Below are positions 29,115 to 38,898 of a stretch of 64,000 nucleotides of DNA, one piece after another. Position 1 is the stretch's first letter; the number at the start of each line of letters is the position of its first letter. The translations under genes and the position numbers were made by a program. The notes beneath the pieces were generated by a model. That model saw only the letters and a program-made list of their open reading frames with translations. It made no database searches and was not told where the DNA came from. Source of the stretch: Salinispora tropica CNB-440 (lineage in GTDB: Bacteria; Actinomycetota; Actinomycetes; Mycobacteriales; Micromonosporaceae); assembly GCF_000016425.1 (NCBI RefSeq), contig NC_009380.1:868001-932000 (forward strand). The letters run 5' to 3'.

Positions 29115-30710
29115 CTGAGACTCGAACTGCGCGGCGTCACCAAGCGCTTCGGTGACCTGGTCGCCAACGACCACATCGATCTGACGGTGGAGCCCGGGGA
29201 GATCCACGCCCTGCTCGGGGAGAACGGCGCGGGTAAGTCGACCCTGATGAACGTGCTCTACGGGCTGTCCCAGCCCGACGAGGGCGAGATCCTGGTGGAC
29301 GGGAAGCCGCTGAAGCCGCGCGGCCCGGCGGACGCCATCGCGGCCGGGATCGGGATGGTCCACCAGCACTTCATGCTGGTACCGGTCCTCACCGTGGCAG
29401 AGAACGTCATGCTTGGGGCCGAGCAGGTCCGGGGCGGTATCGTCGGCTTCCTCGACCGCCGACGTGCCCGGCGCGAGGTCGCGGAGGTCTCCGCCCGCTA
29501 CAACCTCCAGGTAGACCCGGACGCGATCATCGAGGACCTGCCGGTCGGCATCCAGCAGCGGGTCGAGATCGTCAAGGCGCTCACCCGCGATGCTGACCTG
29601 CTCATCCTCGACGAGCCGACCGCGGTGCTCACGCCGCAGGAGACCGAGGAACTGCTCACCGTCATGCGGGCGCTCAAGGCCGCTGGTAGGTCGATCGTCT
29701 TCATCACCCACAAGCTCGGTGAGGTGAAGGCCATCGCCGACCGGATCACGGTGATTCGGCACGGACGGATCGTCGGCACCGCCACGCCGGAGGCGAGCCG
29801 GGACGAACTGGCCGCCCTGATGGTTGGCCGGACCGTTCGGCTCACCGTGGACAAGCAGCCCGCGACGCCGGGCAAGCCGGTTCTCGAGCTCTCCGGGCTG
29901 ACGGTCAACGACGACCGGCAGGTACGTGCGGTGGACGGCGTTGACCTGACCGTGCACGCGGGTGAGGTGCTCGGCATCGCCGGGGTGCAGGGTAACGGTC
30001 AGACCGAGCTGGTCGAGGCGGTCATCGGGCTGCGTCCGGTGCTCGCCGGCTCGGTGCAGCTGGGCGGGGAGCGGATCGACGACTGGTCAACCAAGGAGGT
30101 CCTCCGCGCGGGCGTCGGCTACGTGCCCGAGGACCGCAGCGTCGACGGGTTGGTCAAGGAACTCAGCATCGCGGAGAACCTGGTGCTGGACATGTACGAC
30201 CGACCACCGTTCGGCAAGGGGCTCGCGCTCCGACCGGATGAGATCAGGAAGTCGGCGCAGGAGCGGATCGCTCAGTTCGATGTCCGTACCTCGTCGGCGG
30301 AGGTGGCGGTTGGCACGCTGTCCGGCGGCAACCAACAAAAGGTGATCGTCGCCCGGGAACTGTCCCGGCCGCTGAAACTCCTCATCGCCGCCCAGCCGAC
30401 CCGCGGCGTCGATGTCGGCTCCATCGAGTTCATTCACAGTCGGGTCATTCACGAGCGGGATGCCGGAACCGCCGTCCTGCTTGTCTCCAGCGAACTCGAC
30501 GAGGTGATCGGCCTGGCGGACCGGATCGCGGTGATGTGCCGCGGTCAGATCATCGGCATCGTCGGCCCGGACGCCCCCCGTGAGGAGATCGGCCTGCGGA
30601 TGTCGGGCATCAGTCCGGACACGGCGGAAGCCGGGGCGAACGGAGCGACGGCGGGTACCGACGGCGGGGCGCCCGCCCCATCGGGCCCCGGCAGCGAGGA
30701 CGAGGCATGA
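29115..30710 (+). CDS. nucleoside ABC transporter ATP-binding protein (two ATPase domains)
   Basis: 531 residues from an apparent CTG start at 29115. GGGAGG lies five bases upstream, and no in-frame ATG, GTG or TTG exists between 28896 and the Walker A region. The protein starts [19 protein letters not shown]. Domain 1 has [24 protein letters not shown] and [11 protein letters not shown]. Domain 2 has [28 protein letters not shown] and the degenerate [12 protein letters not shown] usual in NupO/XylG-type proteins. It energises the two permeases that follow. The stop overlaps the permease start by four bases (ATGA). A 46-residue Gly/Pro tail ends it. Confidence 0.9.
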   Translation: MRLELRGVTKRFGDLVANDHIDLTVEPGEIHALLGENGAGKSTLMNVLYGLSQPDEGEILVDGKPLKPRGPADAIAAGIGMVHQHFMLVPVLTVAENVMLGAEQVRGGIVGFLDRRRARREVAEVSARYNLQVDPDAIIEDLPVGIQQRVEIVKALTRDADLLILDEPTAVLTPQETEELLTVMRALKAAGRSIVFITHKLGEVKAIADRITVIRHGRIVGTATPEASRDELAALMVGRTVRLTVDKQPATPGKPVLELSGLTVNDDRQVRAVDGVDLTVHAGEVLGIAGVQGNGQTELVEAVIGLRPVLAGSVQLGGERIDDWSTKEVLRAGVGYVPEDRSVDGLVKELSIAENLVLDMYDRPPFGKGLALRPDEIRKSAQERIAQFDVRTSSAEVAVGTLSGGNQQKVIVARELSRPLKLLIAAQPTRGVDVGSIEFIHSRVIHERDAGTAVLLVSSELDEVIGLADRIAVMCRGQIIGIVGPDAPREEIGLRMSGISPDTAEAGANGATAGTDGGAPAPSGPGSEDEA

Positions 30711-32020
30711 CCAACGCAGGGTCCGGCTCCCCGGACAAGGAACCGGCGACCGCGGACCAGGCGGCCAGGATGGCACTCGACAACACCGAGCGAGCCGAGC
30801 CGGTGAGTCCGCAGCCACCGGAGCGCCCCGCGCTCGGGCGGCTCTTCGTGGAGAACCTCTGGGCCGCCAACACCTTCACAGTGACGTTACTGTCGCTGGT
30901 CCTGGCGATGGTCGTCGGCGGGATCCTGATGATTGTCTCGGATCCGGACGTGCTGGCCACCTACAGCTACATCACCGCCCGCCCGGCCGACGCCCTCAAC
31001 GCCAGTTGGACGTTGGTCAGCGAGGCGTATGCGAACCTGTTCAAGGGTGCGGTCTTCGACCCGGACGCGGTCGGTCTCACCGCGGCGCTGAGCCCGATCT
31101 CGGAGACGCTGACCTACACCGCCCCGCTGGTCTTCACCGGGCTTTCCGTGGCGCTCGCCTTCCGCGGCGGCCTGTTCAACATCGGTGCCCAGGGGCAGGC
31201 CACGATGGGCGTCATCGCGGCCGGGCTGGCCGGGTTCCTGCTGCCGCTGCCGGCCGGGTTGCACCTACTCGTCGCGGTGCTCGCCGGTGCCCTGGGCGGT
31301 GCCGTGTGGGGCTTCATTCCGGGGATCCTCAAGGCACGCACCGGCGCTCACGAGGTGATCAACACGATCATGCTCAACTACGTCGCAGCGTACTTCCTGG
31401 TCTGGTTGATCGTGCAGAACGGGATTCAGAGCCCGAACCGTACGGATGCCATCAGCCGGCCGGTGGACGCCTCCGCGCAGTTCCCCCGGCTGTTCGGCGA
31501 CAACCTGCGGGCGCACGCCGGAATCCTCCTCGCCGTGCTGGTGACCTGGGCGGTCGCCTGGCTGCTGAACCGGTCCACACTCGGCTTCGAGCTGCGGGCC
31601 GTGGGAAGCAATCCGGCGGCCTCGCGTACCGCCGGCATCAGTGTCACCCGGACCTATGTGTTGATCATGGTTTTCGCCGGCGCCCTGGCCGGTCTCGGTG
31701 GCTCGCAGATGGTGCTCGGCACCACCGCCGCCGCGCTGACCCCGCTGGTCGTGGCCCAGGTCGGTTTCGACGGCATTCTGGTGGCGCTACTCGGCCGGGT
31801 GAAGCCGTGGGGCGTGTTGCTCGCCGCGCTGCTCTTCGGTGCGCTGCAGGCCGGCGGTAACCGGATGCAGTCGTACTCGGGTGTCTCGCTGGAACTGGTT
31901 ACCGTGCTCCAGGCGCTGATCGTCATCTTCATCGCCGCACCGGCCCTGGTGAAGGCGATCTTTCAGCTTCGGGCCGCCCGGGTCGCCCGGCCGCAGACGA
32001 GCCTCGCGAAGGGCTGGTGA
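30707..32020 (+). CDS. nucleoside ABC transporter permease 1
   Basis: 437 residues from ATG 30707, overlapping the ATPase stop by four bases. After a 50-residue polar N-terminus there are eight to ten helices of the BPD_transp_2 family (branched-chain amino-acid/sugar/nucleoside type). Typical pieces are [47 protein letters not shown] and [19 protein letters not shown]. It pairs with the next permease as a heterodimer (NupP/NupQ or YufP/YufQ-like). The stop overlaps GTG 32017 of the next gene (GTGA). Confidence 0.92.
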   Translation: MTNAGSGSPDKEPATADQAARMALDNTERAEPVSPQPPERPALGRLFVENLWAANTFTVTLLSLVLAMVVGGILMIVSDPDVLATYSYITARPADALNASWTLVSEAYANLFKGAVFDPDAVGLTAALSPISETLTYTAPLVFTGLSVALAFRGGLFNIGAQGQATMGVIAAGLAGFLLPLPAGLHLLVAVLAGALGGAVWGFIPGILKARTGAHEVINTIMLNYVAAYFLVWLIVQNGIQSPNRTDAISRPVDASAQFPRLFGDNLRAHAGILLAVLVTWAVAWLLNRSTLGFELRAVGSNPAASRTAGISVTRTYVLIMVFAGALAGLGGSQMVLGTTAAALTPLVVAQVGFDGILVALLGRVKPWGVLLAALLFGALQAGGNRMQSYSGVSLELVTVLQALIVIFIAAPALVKAIFQLRAARVARPQTSLAKGW

Positions 32021-33306
32021 CGCGCATGTCCACCATGGCTGTCGACGACGTCGCGGTCGCCCCGGTCGACGAGGGGTTCTGGACCCGCACCCGCAAGGCC
32101 GGCCTGGTGCTGACCGCGCTTGGCCTGCTGGCGGTGCTGCTCTTCAGCGCGCTCGCCGCCAGCGAGCCGGCCCGGTTCACGCTCAGCGACGACGCCACCG
32201 GCGCAGCGTTGAAAATCAACGGTACGGTCGGCGCAGCCCTCTTCGGGGCGGTCGCCCTCGCCGCCGGCGTGGCGATCCTCGCGGGGCTGCCGACGCGCTG
32301 GTTCACCCTCGTGCTCGGTATCGGCCTGGTTGGCTTCGTGGCGAGCTTCCTCTGCTGGCAGGTCTCCACCGCGCCGGCCGGGCAGAACTTCATGCCCCTG
32401 GTCAACATCCTGCGGGGCACCTTCATCCTGGCCCTTCCGCTGATCTTCGGGGCGCTGGCCGGCGTGCTCTGCGAGCGCTCCGGCGTGGTCAACGTGGCCA
32501 TCGAGGGTCAGCTGCTGATGGGTGCCTTCAGCGGCGCCCTCTTCGGCAGCCTCAGCGGCAACCTCTGGGTGGGCCTGGTCGCCGCGGCGATCGGCGGGAC
32601 CTTCATCTCGCTGCTGTTGGCGGTCTTCGCCATCCGCTACCTGGTGGACCAGGTGGTCATGGGGATCGTGCTGAACCTTCTCGCGGTGGGCATCACCGGC
32701 TTCCTCTACGAGCGGCTGATGCAACCCGAACCAGGGAAGTACAACAGCGCCCCACGCTTCAGCAACTGGGAGATCCCGCTGCTGTCGGAGATTCCGGTGC
32801 TCGGGCCGGCGCTGTTCGCCGGCAACATCTTCCTCTACCTCGGCCTTCTCCTGGTCCTGGTGATCCACATCGGGCTGTTCCGTACCCGGTGGGGCCTGCG
32901 CACCCGTGCGGTCGGCGAGCACCCGACCGCCGCGGACACCCTCGGCGTGCGGGTGCTGTGGTTGCGCTACCGCAACGTGCTGCTGGCAGGGGCGGTCGCC
33001 GGCATCGGTGGTGCGTCGTACACGCTCGCCCTCTTCTCGTTCAGCAAGAACATGATCGGCGGCAAGGGCTTCATCGCCCTAGCGGCGTTGATCTTCGGCC
33101 GGTGGAGCCCGACCGGCGCGCTGCTCGCGGCGCTCTTCTTTGGCTTTGCCGACCAGCTCGCCACCTACCTGAGCGCGATCAACAGCGCCATCCCGAGTCA
33201 GTTCCTGGCGATGCTGCCGTACCTGGCGACAATCCTGGCGGTGGCGGGACTGGTGGGTAAGGTCCGAGCGCCGGCCGCCGACGGGAAGCCGTACATCAAG
33301 GGCTGA
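32017..33306 (+). CDS. nucleoside ABC transporter permease 2
   Basis: 429 residues from GTG 32017, overlapped with the previous stop and preceded by GAAGGG; ATG 32026 is an alternative. BPD_transp_2 family: LPLIFGALAGVLCERSGVVNVAIEGQLL, YLVDQVVMGIVLNLLAVGITGFLYE, and RTRAVGEHPTAADTLGV. An extra pair of N-terminal helices precedes the core. It forms the transmembrane channel with permease 1. Its stop overlaps the cdd ATG by one base, so transport and deamination are translated from one message. Confidence 0.92.
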   Translation: MTRMSTMAVDDVAVAPVDEGFWTRTRKAGLVLTALGLLAVLLFSALAASEPARFTLSDDATGAALKINGTVGAALFGAVALAAGVAILAGLPTRWFTLVLGIGLVGFVASFLCWQVSTAPAGQNFMPLVNILRGTFILALPLIFGALAGVLCERSGVVNVAIEGQLLMGAFSGALFGSLSGNLWVGLVAAAIGGTFISLLLAVFAIRYLVDQVVMGIVLNLLAVGITGFLYERLMQPEPGKYNSAPRFSNWEIPLLSEIPVLGPALFAGNIFLYLGLLLVLVIHIGLFRTRWGLRTRAVGEHPTAADTLGVRVLWLRYRNVLLAGAVAGIGGASYTLALFSFSKNMIGGKGFIALAALIFGRWSPTGALLAALFFGFADQLATYLSAINSAIPSQFLAMLPYLATILAVAGLVGKVRAPAADGKPYIKG

Positions 33307-34022
33307 TGGGACGCCAGATGGAGATCGACTGGGAGCGGCTGCGCGCCGCGGCGACCGAGGTGATGCGGCACGCGTACGTGCCGTACTCGAAGTTTCCGGT
33401 AGGGGCGGCCGCGCTGGTTGACGATGGTCGCGTCGTGGTCGGCTGCAACGTGGAGAACGCGTCGTACGGCATGGTGCTCTGCGCCGAGTGCGGTGTGATC
33501 TCCGCACTGCAGGCTACCGGCGGTGGACGGATTGTCGCGCTCTCCTGCGTCGATGCCACCGGGGAGCCGCTGATGCCGTGCGGGCGTTGCCGGCAGCTGC
33601 TCTGGGAGCACGGCGGCCCGGAGTGTCTGATCGAGGCGAAGGGTGGAGCGCTACGGATGGCCGAGCTGCTGCCGCACGCCTTCGACGTGACGGATCTGGA
33701 GGCGGTGACCGGGGAGGATCCGGTCCCGGTGGTGCCGGAGCGGCTGGCTGCCTGGCGGGGGCGCGGGACGGTCTTTGTGCACCCGGACCTGTCGGCGGGG
33801 CAGCAGGTGTGGACGGCGTACTGGGAACGCTCGACGGGGGAGGCCGGCGACGGCGAGACCGGCGTTCTCGAGGAGGGCCCGAGCTGGGACGATCCAGCGG
33901 AGGCGATTACCTGGGGGCTGGCCCGGGTGCCACGGGTCGTGGTGGTGGACGCGGCCGGCACGATCTTCTGGGCGGGTGAGGGCGAGCCGCCGTTGGAGAT
34001 CCCGATCCGGTGGACTGGCTGA
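33306..34022 (+). CDS. cdd: cytidine deaminase with C-terminal extension
   Basis: 238 residues from ATG 33306, overlapping the permease stop (TGATG). It deaminates cytidine and deoxycytidine. The catalytic domain fills residues 1-136: YVPYSKFPVGAAAL, CNVENASYG, Cys59-Ala-Glu61 (zinc ligand and proton shuttle) and PCGRC (Cys92, Cys95). Normal tetrameric Cdd is about 130 residues. The extra 100 residues (137-238) contain GTVFVHPDLSAGQQVWTAYW and AITWGLARVPRVVVVDAAG, which look like a small alpha/beta domain I do not recognise. deoA follows after 88 bases. Confidence 0.92.
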   Translation: MGRQMEIDWERLRAAATEVMRHAYVPYSKFPVGAAALVDDGRVVVGCNVENASYGMVLCAECGVISALQATGGGRIVALSCVDATGEPLMPCGRCRQLLWEHGGPECLIEAKGGALRMAELLPHAFDVTDLEAVTGEDPVPVVPERLAAWRGRGTVFVHPDLSAGQQVWTAYWERSTGEAGDGETGVLEEGPSWDDPAEAITWGLARVPRVVVVDAAGTIFWAGEGEPPLEIPIRWTG

Positions 34023-34110
34023 GCGGACGGGCCGAGGGCCGACCGTGACGGGACACCTCGGAGCGTACGGATGGGCAGCCCAGGTTGAGGATGTGGGGAA
34101 AGGTTATCTC

Positions 34111-35391
34111 ATGGCGGATTTTGCGGCGGTTGATGTCATTCGGGCGAAGCGGGACGGCGCGGCCCTCTCCGATGCACAGGTCGACTGGGTGGTGGACGCC
34201 TACACCCGGGGCCAGGTGGCAGACGAGCAGATGGCCGCGCTCGCGATGGCGATCCTGCTGAACGGGATGACCGCGCCGGAGATCGCCCGGTGGACCGCGG
34301 CGATGATCTCCAGCGGAGAGCGGCTGGACCTCTCGGCGGTCGACCGGCCGACGGTGGACAAGCACTCAACCGGCGGAGTCGGAGACAAGATCACCCTGCC
34401 GCTGACTCCGTTGGTGGCGGCCTGTGGTGCGGCGGTGCCGCAGCTGAGCGGCCGGGGCCTCGGGCACACCGGCGGCACGCTGGACAAGCTGGAGTCCATT
34501 CCGGGCTGGCGGGCATCGCTGGGCAACGAGGAGTTCATTGCTCAGCTCCGCGGCGTCGGTGCGGTGATCTGTGCGGCCGGCGCCGGTCTCGCGCCGGCCG
34601 ACCGCAAGCTGTACGCACTGCGGGACGTGACCGGCACGGTGGAGGCCATTCCGCTGATCGCCAGCTCGATCATGAGCAAGAAGATCGCTGAGGGGACCGG
34701 CGCTCTGGTGCTCGACGTCAAGGTCGGCTCGGGCGCGTTCATGAAGTCGGTCGACCAGGCCCGGCAACTCGCCCGCACCATGGTCGAGCTGGGCGGTGCG
34801 CAGGGCGTCCACACGGTCGCGTTGCTCACCGACATGTCCACCCCGCTGGGGTTGGCCATCGGCAACGCGGTCGAGGTGACCGAATCCGTGGAGGTCCTGG
34901 CTGGCGGCGGACCGGCCGACGTGGTGGAGCTGACCCTGGCCCTGGCCCGCGAGATGCTGGACGCGGCCGGGCTGCCGGACGCCGACCCGGCGGCGGCGTT
35001 GCGCGACGGCCGGGCGATGGATGCCTGGCGAGCGATGCTCCGGGCTCAGGGCGGGGACCCGGACGCCCAGCTGCCCACCGCGCGGGAGGTCGAGGTGGTC
35101 CGCGCCGACGAAAGCGGCGTGGTGGCCCAGGTCGACGCGTACGGCATGGGGGTGGCCGCGTGGCGGCTCGGTGCCGGACGGGCCCGCAAGGAGGACGCGG
35201 TGTCCGCGCCGGCGGGCGTGCTGCTGCACAAGCGCCCCGGTGATCCCGTTCGGGCTGGCGAGCCCCTCTTTGAGCTGCGGGCCGAGGACGCCGACCGGAT
35301 CCCGGAGGCCCGGAAGGAGGCGGTGCGGGCGGTACGGATCGCGGCGTCTGCACCGGAAAAGCGGCCGCTGGTGCTCGAGCGAATCAGCTGA
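34111..35391 (+). CDS. deoA: thymidine/pyrimidine-nucleoside phosphorylase
   Basis: 426 residues from ATG 34111, with GAAAGG upstream. It splits thymidine, deoxyuridine or uridine with phosphate to the base and (deoxy)ribose-1-P. The family signature SGRGLGHTGGTLDKLESIPG is near residue 110. DKHSTGGVGDK is the phosphate loop, and DVKVGSGAFMK and TDMSTPLGLAIGNAVEV complete the site. The C-terminal lipoyl-like PYNP domain is intact. Products would feed upp (uracil) and, after mutase action, deoC, both located near 55 kb. Confidence 0.96.
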   Translation: MADFAAVDVIRAKRDGAALSDAQVDWVVDAYTRGQVADEQMAALAMAILLNGMTAPEIARWTAAMISSGERLDLSAVDRPTVDKHSTGGVGDKITLPLTPLVAACGAAVPQLSGRGLGHTGGTLDKLESIPGWRASLGNEEFIAQLRGVGAVICAAGAGLAPADRKLYALRDVTGTVEAIPLIASSIMSKKIAEGTGALVLDVKVGSGAFMKSVDQARQLARTMVELGGAQGVHTVALLTDMSTPLGLAIGNAVEVTESVEVLAGGGPADVVELTLALAREMLDAAGLPDADPAAALRDGRAMDAWRAMLRAQGGDPDAQLPTAREVEVVRADESGVVAQVDAYGMGVAAWRLGAGRARKEDAVSAPAGVLLHKRPGDPVRAGEPLFELRAEDADRIPEARKEAVRAVRIAASAPEKRPLVLERIS

Positions 35392-35442
35392 CCGCCCGTT
35401 CCGTTCCACTCAGCGGAGGGCTATTCTGCCTGGCCAGGAGGG

Positions 35443-36165
35443 ATGATCCGGCCTAGCCAGTCCGAACAGACGAGGATAACCGTCGTGGCGGTACCTGCCC
35501 CGAACCCCCGAATGGTGCGTGAGGCCAGCCTGGAGGAGTTGTCTCGGCTGGGTCTGCCACTGCCGCCGGCGCACTTTCCCCTGGTGTGGGAGCCCGGCGA
35601 CAGGATCGAGCTGCGCCCGACCGGCGAGATCGAGACGCGGGTCGCGGTGCTGCACCTCATCCTGGCCCGCTGTTTCGGCATGCCGCCGCAGGCGGCGATG
35701 AGTTGGCTGCTCGCCTCGCATCTGGTGGAAACCGTCACCCCGCCGGAGTGGCAGTTCGTCACCGGCGGCAAGGGTGACCACCGCTCGTTTGTCCTGCACT
35801 TCGACGCGCTGTACGCCCTGGCCTGGGTGCTCGGCCTGACCCGGCAGCTGGATCCGACGTTGCCGGTGGACGAGCGGCTGGTGGAGCGGATGCCCAACAT
35901 TCTGGCCGGCGAGACGGTACGGCACTGGCGGTCGCGGACCCTCACCGCCCCACGGGATCCAGCGGACGCGGCGGCCCTGCTCGACCTGCACTACTGCCTG
36001 GACTGGGCCTATCTCGAGGTGGAGCACGCCCACCGAACCCTGCCCGGCCTGGTGGACGCCAGTGCGATCGGGCAACGTCGGTGGGCACTGGAGTGGGCGG
36101 TGGTCCTCCGGGGCCCCTACCACGACGAGCCCCCCGGCTGGGAAGAGGTGGATCTCTCCACCTAG
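35443..36165 (+). CDS. DUF4272 domain protein, unknown function
   Basis: 240 residues from ATG 35443; GTG 35485 is an alternative, since AGGAGG lies almost against the ATG. A TATTCT -10 is at 35422-35427. The protein has the DUF4272 pattern: R-x-A-V-L-H-L-I-L-A-R, a helical centre, HFDALYALAWVLGLTRQLDPT, and LDLHYCLDWAYLEVEHAHR near residue 180. It looks soluble and cytoplasmic, and no function is established for the family. It lies inside the nucleoside salvage region but has its own promoter. Its last four bases overlap the convergent methyltransferase stop. Confidence 0.75.
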   Translation: MIRPSQSEQTRITVVAVPAPNPRMVREASLEELSRLGLPLPPAHFPLVWEPGDRIELRPTGEIETRVAVLHLILARCFGMPPQAAMSWLLASHLVETVTPPEWQFVTGGKGDHRSFVLHFDALYALAWVLGLTRQLDPTLPVDERLVERMPNILAGETVRHWRSRTLTAPRDPADAAALLDLHYCLDWAYLEVEHAHRTLPGLVDASAIGQRRWALEWAVVLRGPYHDEPPGWEEVDLST

Positions 36166-37043
36166 CGGCGGCGGTGGACGCCGAGTCGGACGGCCACGGT
36201 CACCTCGACCGGGTCGGGCAGGGCGGCGATCCGTTCGGTGAGCTCGGCCGGATCGGTGTGCCAGGCGCTGGGCCCCATCCCGACCAGAGTGACGATCTCC
36301 GGGCGGGTCAACGTCAGCCGGGTTCGGTGCTCGGTCTCCGACTCTGTGGCGAAGCGCGTCCCGAGGCGCCCGGCCACCCGGTCGGGCTTCGCCGGGTCCA
36401 CCCGAAGCAGGCCGAGTGCGCCGACCAACTCGGAGAGGTGGTCGGCGGCCGGCGTGACGACCAGCAGCGCGCCGGCTGGATCGAGCACCCGGTGAAACTC
36501 CGCTCCGTTACGTGGGGCGAAGACGTTCAACAGCACGGCGACCGACCCGTCGGGCAGTGGCAGCTGCTGCCAGGTGTCGGCCAGCGCCGCCCCGGCTCGT
36601 TCGTGCACGCGGGCCGCGCGGCGTAGCGCCGGCTTCGACACGTCCAGGGCCAGGCCGACGGTGTCTGGCAGCGCCGCCAGCACCGCGGCGAGGTGTTGGC
36701 CGGTGCCGGCACCGGCATCAACCACCAGGGGGCACGCCGTGACGGTCTCCTCGGGCCGGGGGTGGGCGGGGCGGAAGTGGACGGCTGCGGCGGCTTCGGC
36801 GAGCGCCCGGGAGATCAGGTCGTAGTGACCGGCGGCGAGGAAGTCGGCGCGGGCGGCGATCATCTCGCCGGTGTCCCCGACGTGCGGTGCCCGGCCGGCC
36901 AGGAGGTTCACATACCCCTGCCGGGCTATGTCGAAGCTGTGTCGGCGCGGACAGGCCAGTGTTCGGGCGGTGCCAACGGTCGCCTCGGCCAGCGGAAGCG
37001 CACAGACTGGGCAGCGCAGCCAGTGGCGGATGCGGGGATCCAT
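36162..37043 (-). CDS. RlmA-type 23S rRNA (guanine-N1) methyltransferase
   Basis: 293 residues from ATG 37043. The N-terminal zinc finger is CPVC (residues 11-14) with ACPRRHSFDIARQGYVNLL, the hallmark of RlmA proteins. The SAM motif VVDAGAGTGQHLAAVL is near residue 108, and LLNVFAPRNGAEFHRVLDPAG follows. The family contains RlmA-I (G745) and RlmA-II (G748), the latter including tylosin and mycinamicin resistance enzymes of producers. Subgroup cannot be assigned by eye. It is convergent with DUF4272 and divergent from add. Confidence 0.85.
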   Translation of the reverse strand: MDPRIRHWLRCPVCALPLAEATVGTARTLACPRRHSFDIARQGYVNLLAGRAPHVGDTGEMIAARADFLAAGHYDLISRALAEAAAAVHFRPAHPRPEETVTACPLVVDAGAGTGQHLAAVLAALPDTVGLALDVSKPALRRAARVHERAGAALADTWQQLPLPDGSVAVLLNVFAPRNGAEFHRVLDPAGALLVVTPAADHLSELVGALGLLRVDPAKPDRVAGRLGTRFATESETEHRTRLTLTRPEIVTLVGMGPSAWHTDPAELTERIAALPDPVEVTVAVRLGVHRRR

Positions 37044-37203
37044 GTCGGGCTCCGGGCCGTTCGGTGGTGAGCCGGGCGGTCACCCGGTGGACCGGAATCC
37101 TATCGAGCCCGGTTGCCGCGGCGATCGCTGGCGCGCCCGCCGGGCGGGCGTGACCCGGGCAACGCGTCGCCGAGTCCGACGCTGCTCAGACGTCGGCGCC
37201 GAC

Positions 37204-37209
37204 TAAGGT
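37204..37209 (+). promoter_or_regulatory. -10 hexamer of leaderless add
   Basis: TAAGGT ends 6 nt before ATG 37216. Confidence 0.5.
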
Positions 37210-37215
37210 CTGACC

Positions 37216-38310
37216 ATGGTCGCGACTATCCGGTACGAGGACATTGTCCAGGCCCCCAAGGCGCTGCTGCACGACCACCTCGACGGCGGCCTGCGACCGG
37301 CGACGGTCGTCGAGCTGGCCGCCGAGGCAGGGCACGAGCTGCCGACGACCGACCCGGAGGCGTTGGGCCGCTGGTTCGTTGACGCGGCCAGCTCGGGCTC
37401 GTTGGAGCGGTATCTGGAGACGTTCGCGCACACCGTCCAGGTCATGCAGACCGCGTCCGCGCTGCGGCGGGTGGCCCGGGAATGTGCGCTGGACCTGGCC
37501 GCTGACGGGGTCGTCTACGCGGAGGTCCGGTTCGCGCCGGAGCTGCACCTGGAGCGGGGCCTCACCCTGGACGAGGTGGTCGAGGCGGTCATCGCCGGGT
37601 TTGCCGAGGGCAGCACCGCCGCCGCGGCGGAGGGTACGCCGATTCGAGTGGGGACGCTGCTGACCGCCATGCGGCACGCCGCCCGGTCGCAGGAGATCGC
37701 CGAACTGGCGGTGCGGCACCGGGACACCGGCGTCGTGGGCTTCGACATCGCCGGAGCCGAGGCCGGCTTCCCGCCCACCCGGCACCTGGATGCCTTCGAA
37801 TACCTGCAGCGGGAGAACTTCCACTTCACGATCCACGCCGGTGAGGCGTTCGGGCTGCCGTCGATCTGGCAGGCCATCCAGTGGTGCGGAGCGGACCGGC
37901 TCGGCCACGGCGTGCGCATCGTGGACGACATCACGCCCGGACCGGAGCCGGTGCTCGGTCGGCTGGCCGCGTACGTGCGCGACAAGCGGATTCCGTTGGA
38001 GCTGTGCCCCTCGTCGAACGTGCAGACCGGAGCGGCCCCGTCAATCGCCGACCACCCGATCGGGCTGCTGCGGGATCTGCGGTTCCGGGTGACCGTCAAC
38101 ACCGACAACCGGTTGATGAGCGGCACCTCCATGTCGCGGGAGATGGCCTTGCTGGTGGACGCGTTCGGGTACGGCTGGCGGGAGATGCAGTGGCTGACGA
38201 TCAACGCTATGAAGAGCGCCTTCATCCCGTTCGACCAGCGGCTACAGATTATCGACGAGGTGATCAAGCCGGCGTACGGAAGGTTGTTGGCCAGCGCAGG
38301 GCAGCCGTAG
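37216..38310 (+). CDS. add: adenosine deaminase
   Basis: 364 residues from ATG 37216, a leaderless-type start. It deaminates adenosine and deoxyadenosine to inosine forms. Active-site motifs are in order: [12 protein letters not shown] (zinc His pair), [10 protein letters not shown] (His and Glu), DRLGHGVRI, and [14 protein letters not shown] with the zinc Asp. The first motif is HDHLDG, where many bacterial enzymes read HxHLDG, so it is normal. It is the last salvage gene of this block and appears to be a separate transcript, ending at a weak hairpin (38316-38345). Confidence 0.95.
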   Translation: MVATIRYEDIVQAPKALLHDHLDGGLRPATVVELAAEAGHELPTTDPEALGRWFVDAASSGSLERYLETFAHTVQVMQTASALRRVARECALDLAADGVVYAEVRFAPELHLERGLTLDEVVEAVIAGFAEGSTAAAAEGTPIRVGTLLTAMRHAARSQEIAELAVRHRDTGVVGFDIAGAEAGFPPTRHLDAFEYLQRENFHFTIHAGEAFGLPSIWQAIQWCGADRLGHGVRIVDDITPGPEPVLGRLAAYVRDKRIPLELCPSSNVQTGAAPSIADHPIGLLRDLRFRVTVNTDNRLMSGTSMSREMALLVDAFGYGWREMQWLTINAMKSAFIPFDQRLQIIDEVIKPAYGRLLASAGQP

Positions 38311-38898
38311 GGCGGCCTCGGGTGACCGGCGGGTAGACCCCGAGGTTCAGACACCGCTGGCCACGCTCGCATGATCGCAGCGGCAAATCGTCCCTTCGGT
38401 GGCGAATGGTGGCGAGCTGACTGCTTCTGTTGACCGTACGGCTGTACCTGTTTTGTCTCCGGTTGTGTATAGTGACGCGCCGGCCTGCCTCCGGCTGGCT
38501 GTGGAGCTGCCTTCCTCGCCGCGCCGGTGTCTGCGGGGGTCAGTGCCTCCCGGTCAACCAGCCCTTTCTGGAACGGTGGCAGCGGCTTGTCGAGGTTCAG
38601 GCGGAAGCCGGCTCGAACCGCGCCGGGGGCCCGGTTCGTCGAGTTATGTACGACTTTTGGTGGCCGACAGGCCGTCTGATGGGACGACGTGGAGGGGCGT
38701 TCAATTGCGTTGGGTAACTCTGGTCAGACTGAACGCGACCGAATTGCCGAAACATCTCGTTGAGTCGGCGGTCAAGACCAGCCTGGGCTTTCTCTTTCCG
38801 GGGTGGCGTGGTGGAATCTCGGATGGTCCGACCCAGTGGGTCGGTCACCCGGTGTTGCCTGACGGCAACGCGAAGGCTGCAATCGCGAGGGCGGTGAC
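38311..38898 (+). other. 588-base non-coding stretch: add terminator and cvnA leader
   Basis: CCTCGGG/CCCGAGG (38316-38345) may end add. A good -10 hexamer TATAGT lies at 38468-38473, so cvnA could carry a leader of about 420 nt. Two hairpins stand just before the cvnA start: CCGACCC-AGT-GGGTCGG (38828-38844) and GTTGCC-TGAC-GGCAAC (38854-38869). The region is less GC-rich than its surroundings. A 167-codon frame crosses it and ends GTGA-overlapping cvnA, but its third-position GC is only about 70 percent. Confidence 0.6.
38468..38473 (+). promoter_or_regulatory. -10 hexamer of the conservon promoter
   Basis: TATAGT is the best sigma-A -10 in the stretch. TTGTCT and TTGACC lie upstream but at non-standard spacing. 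Confidence 0.45.
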
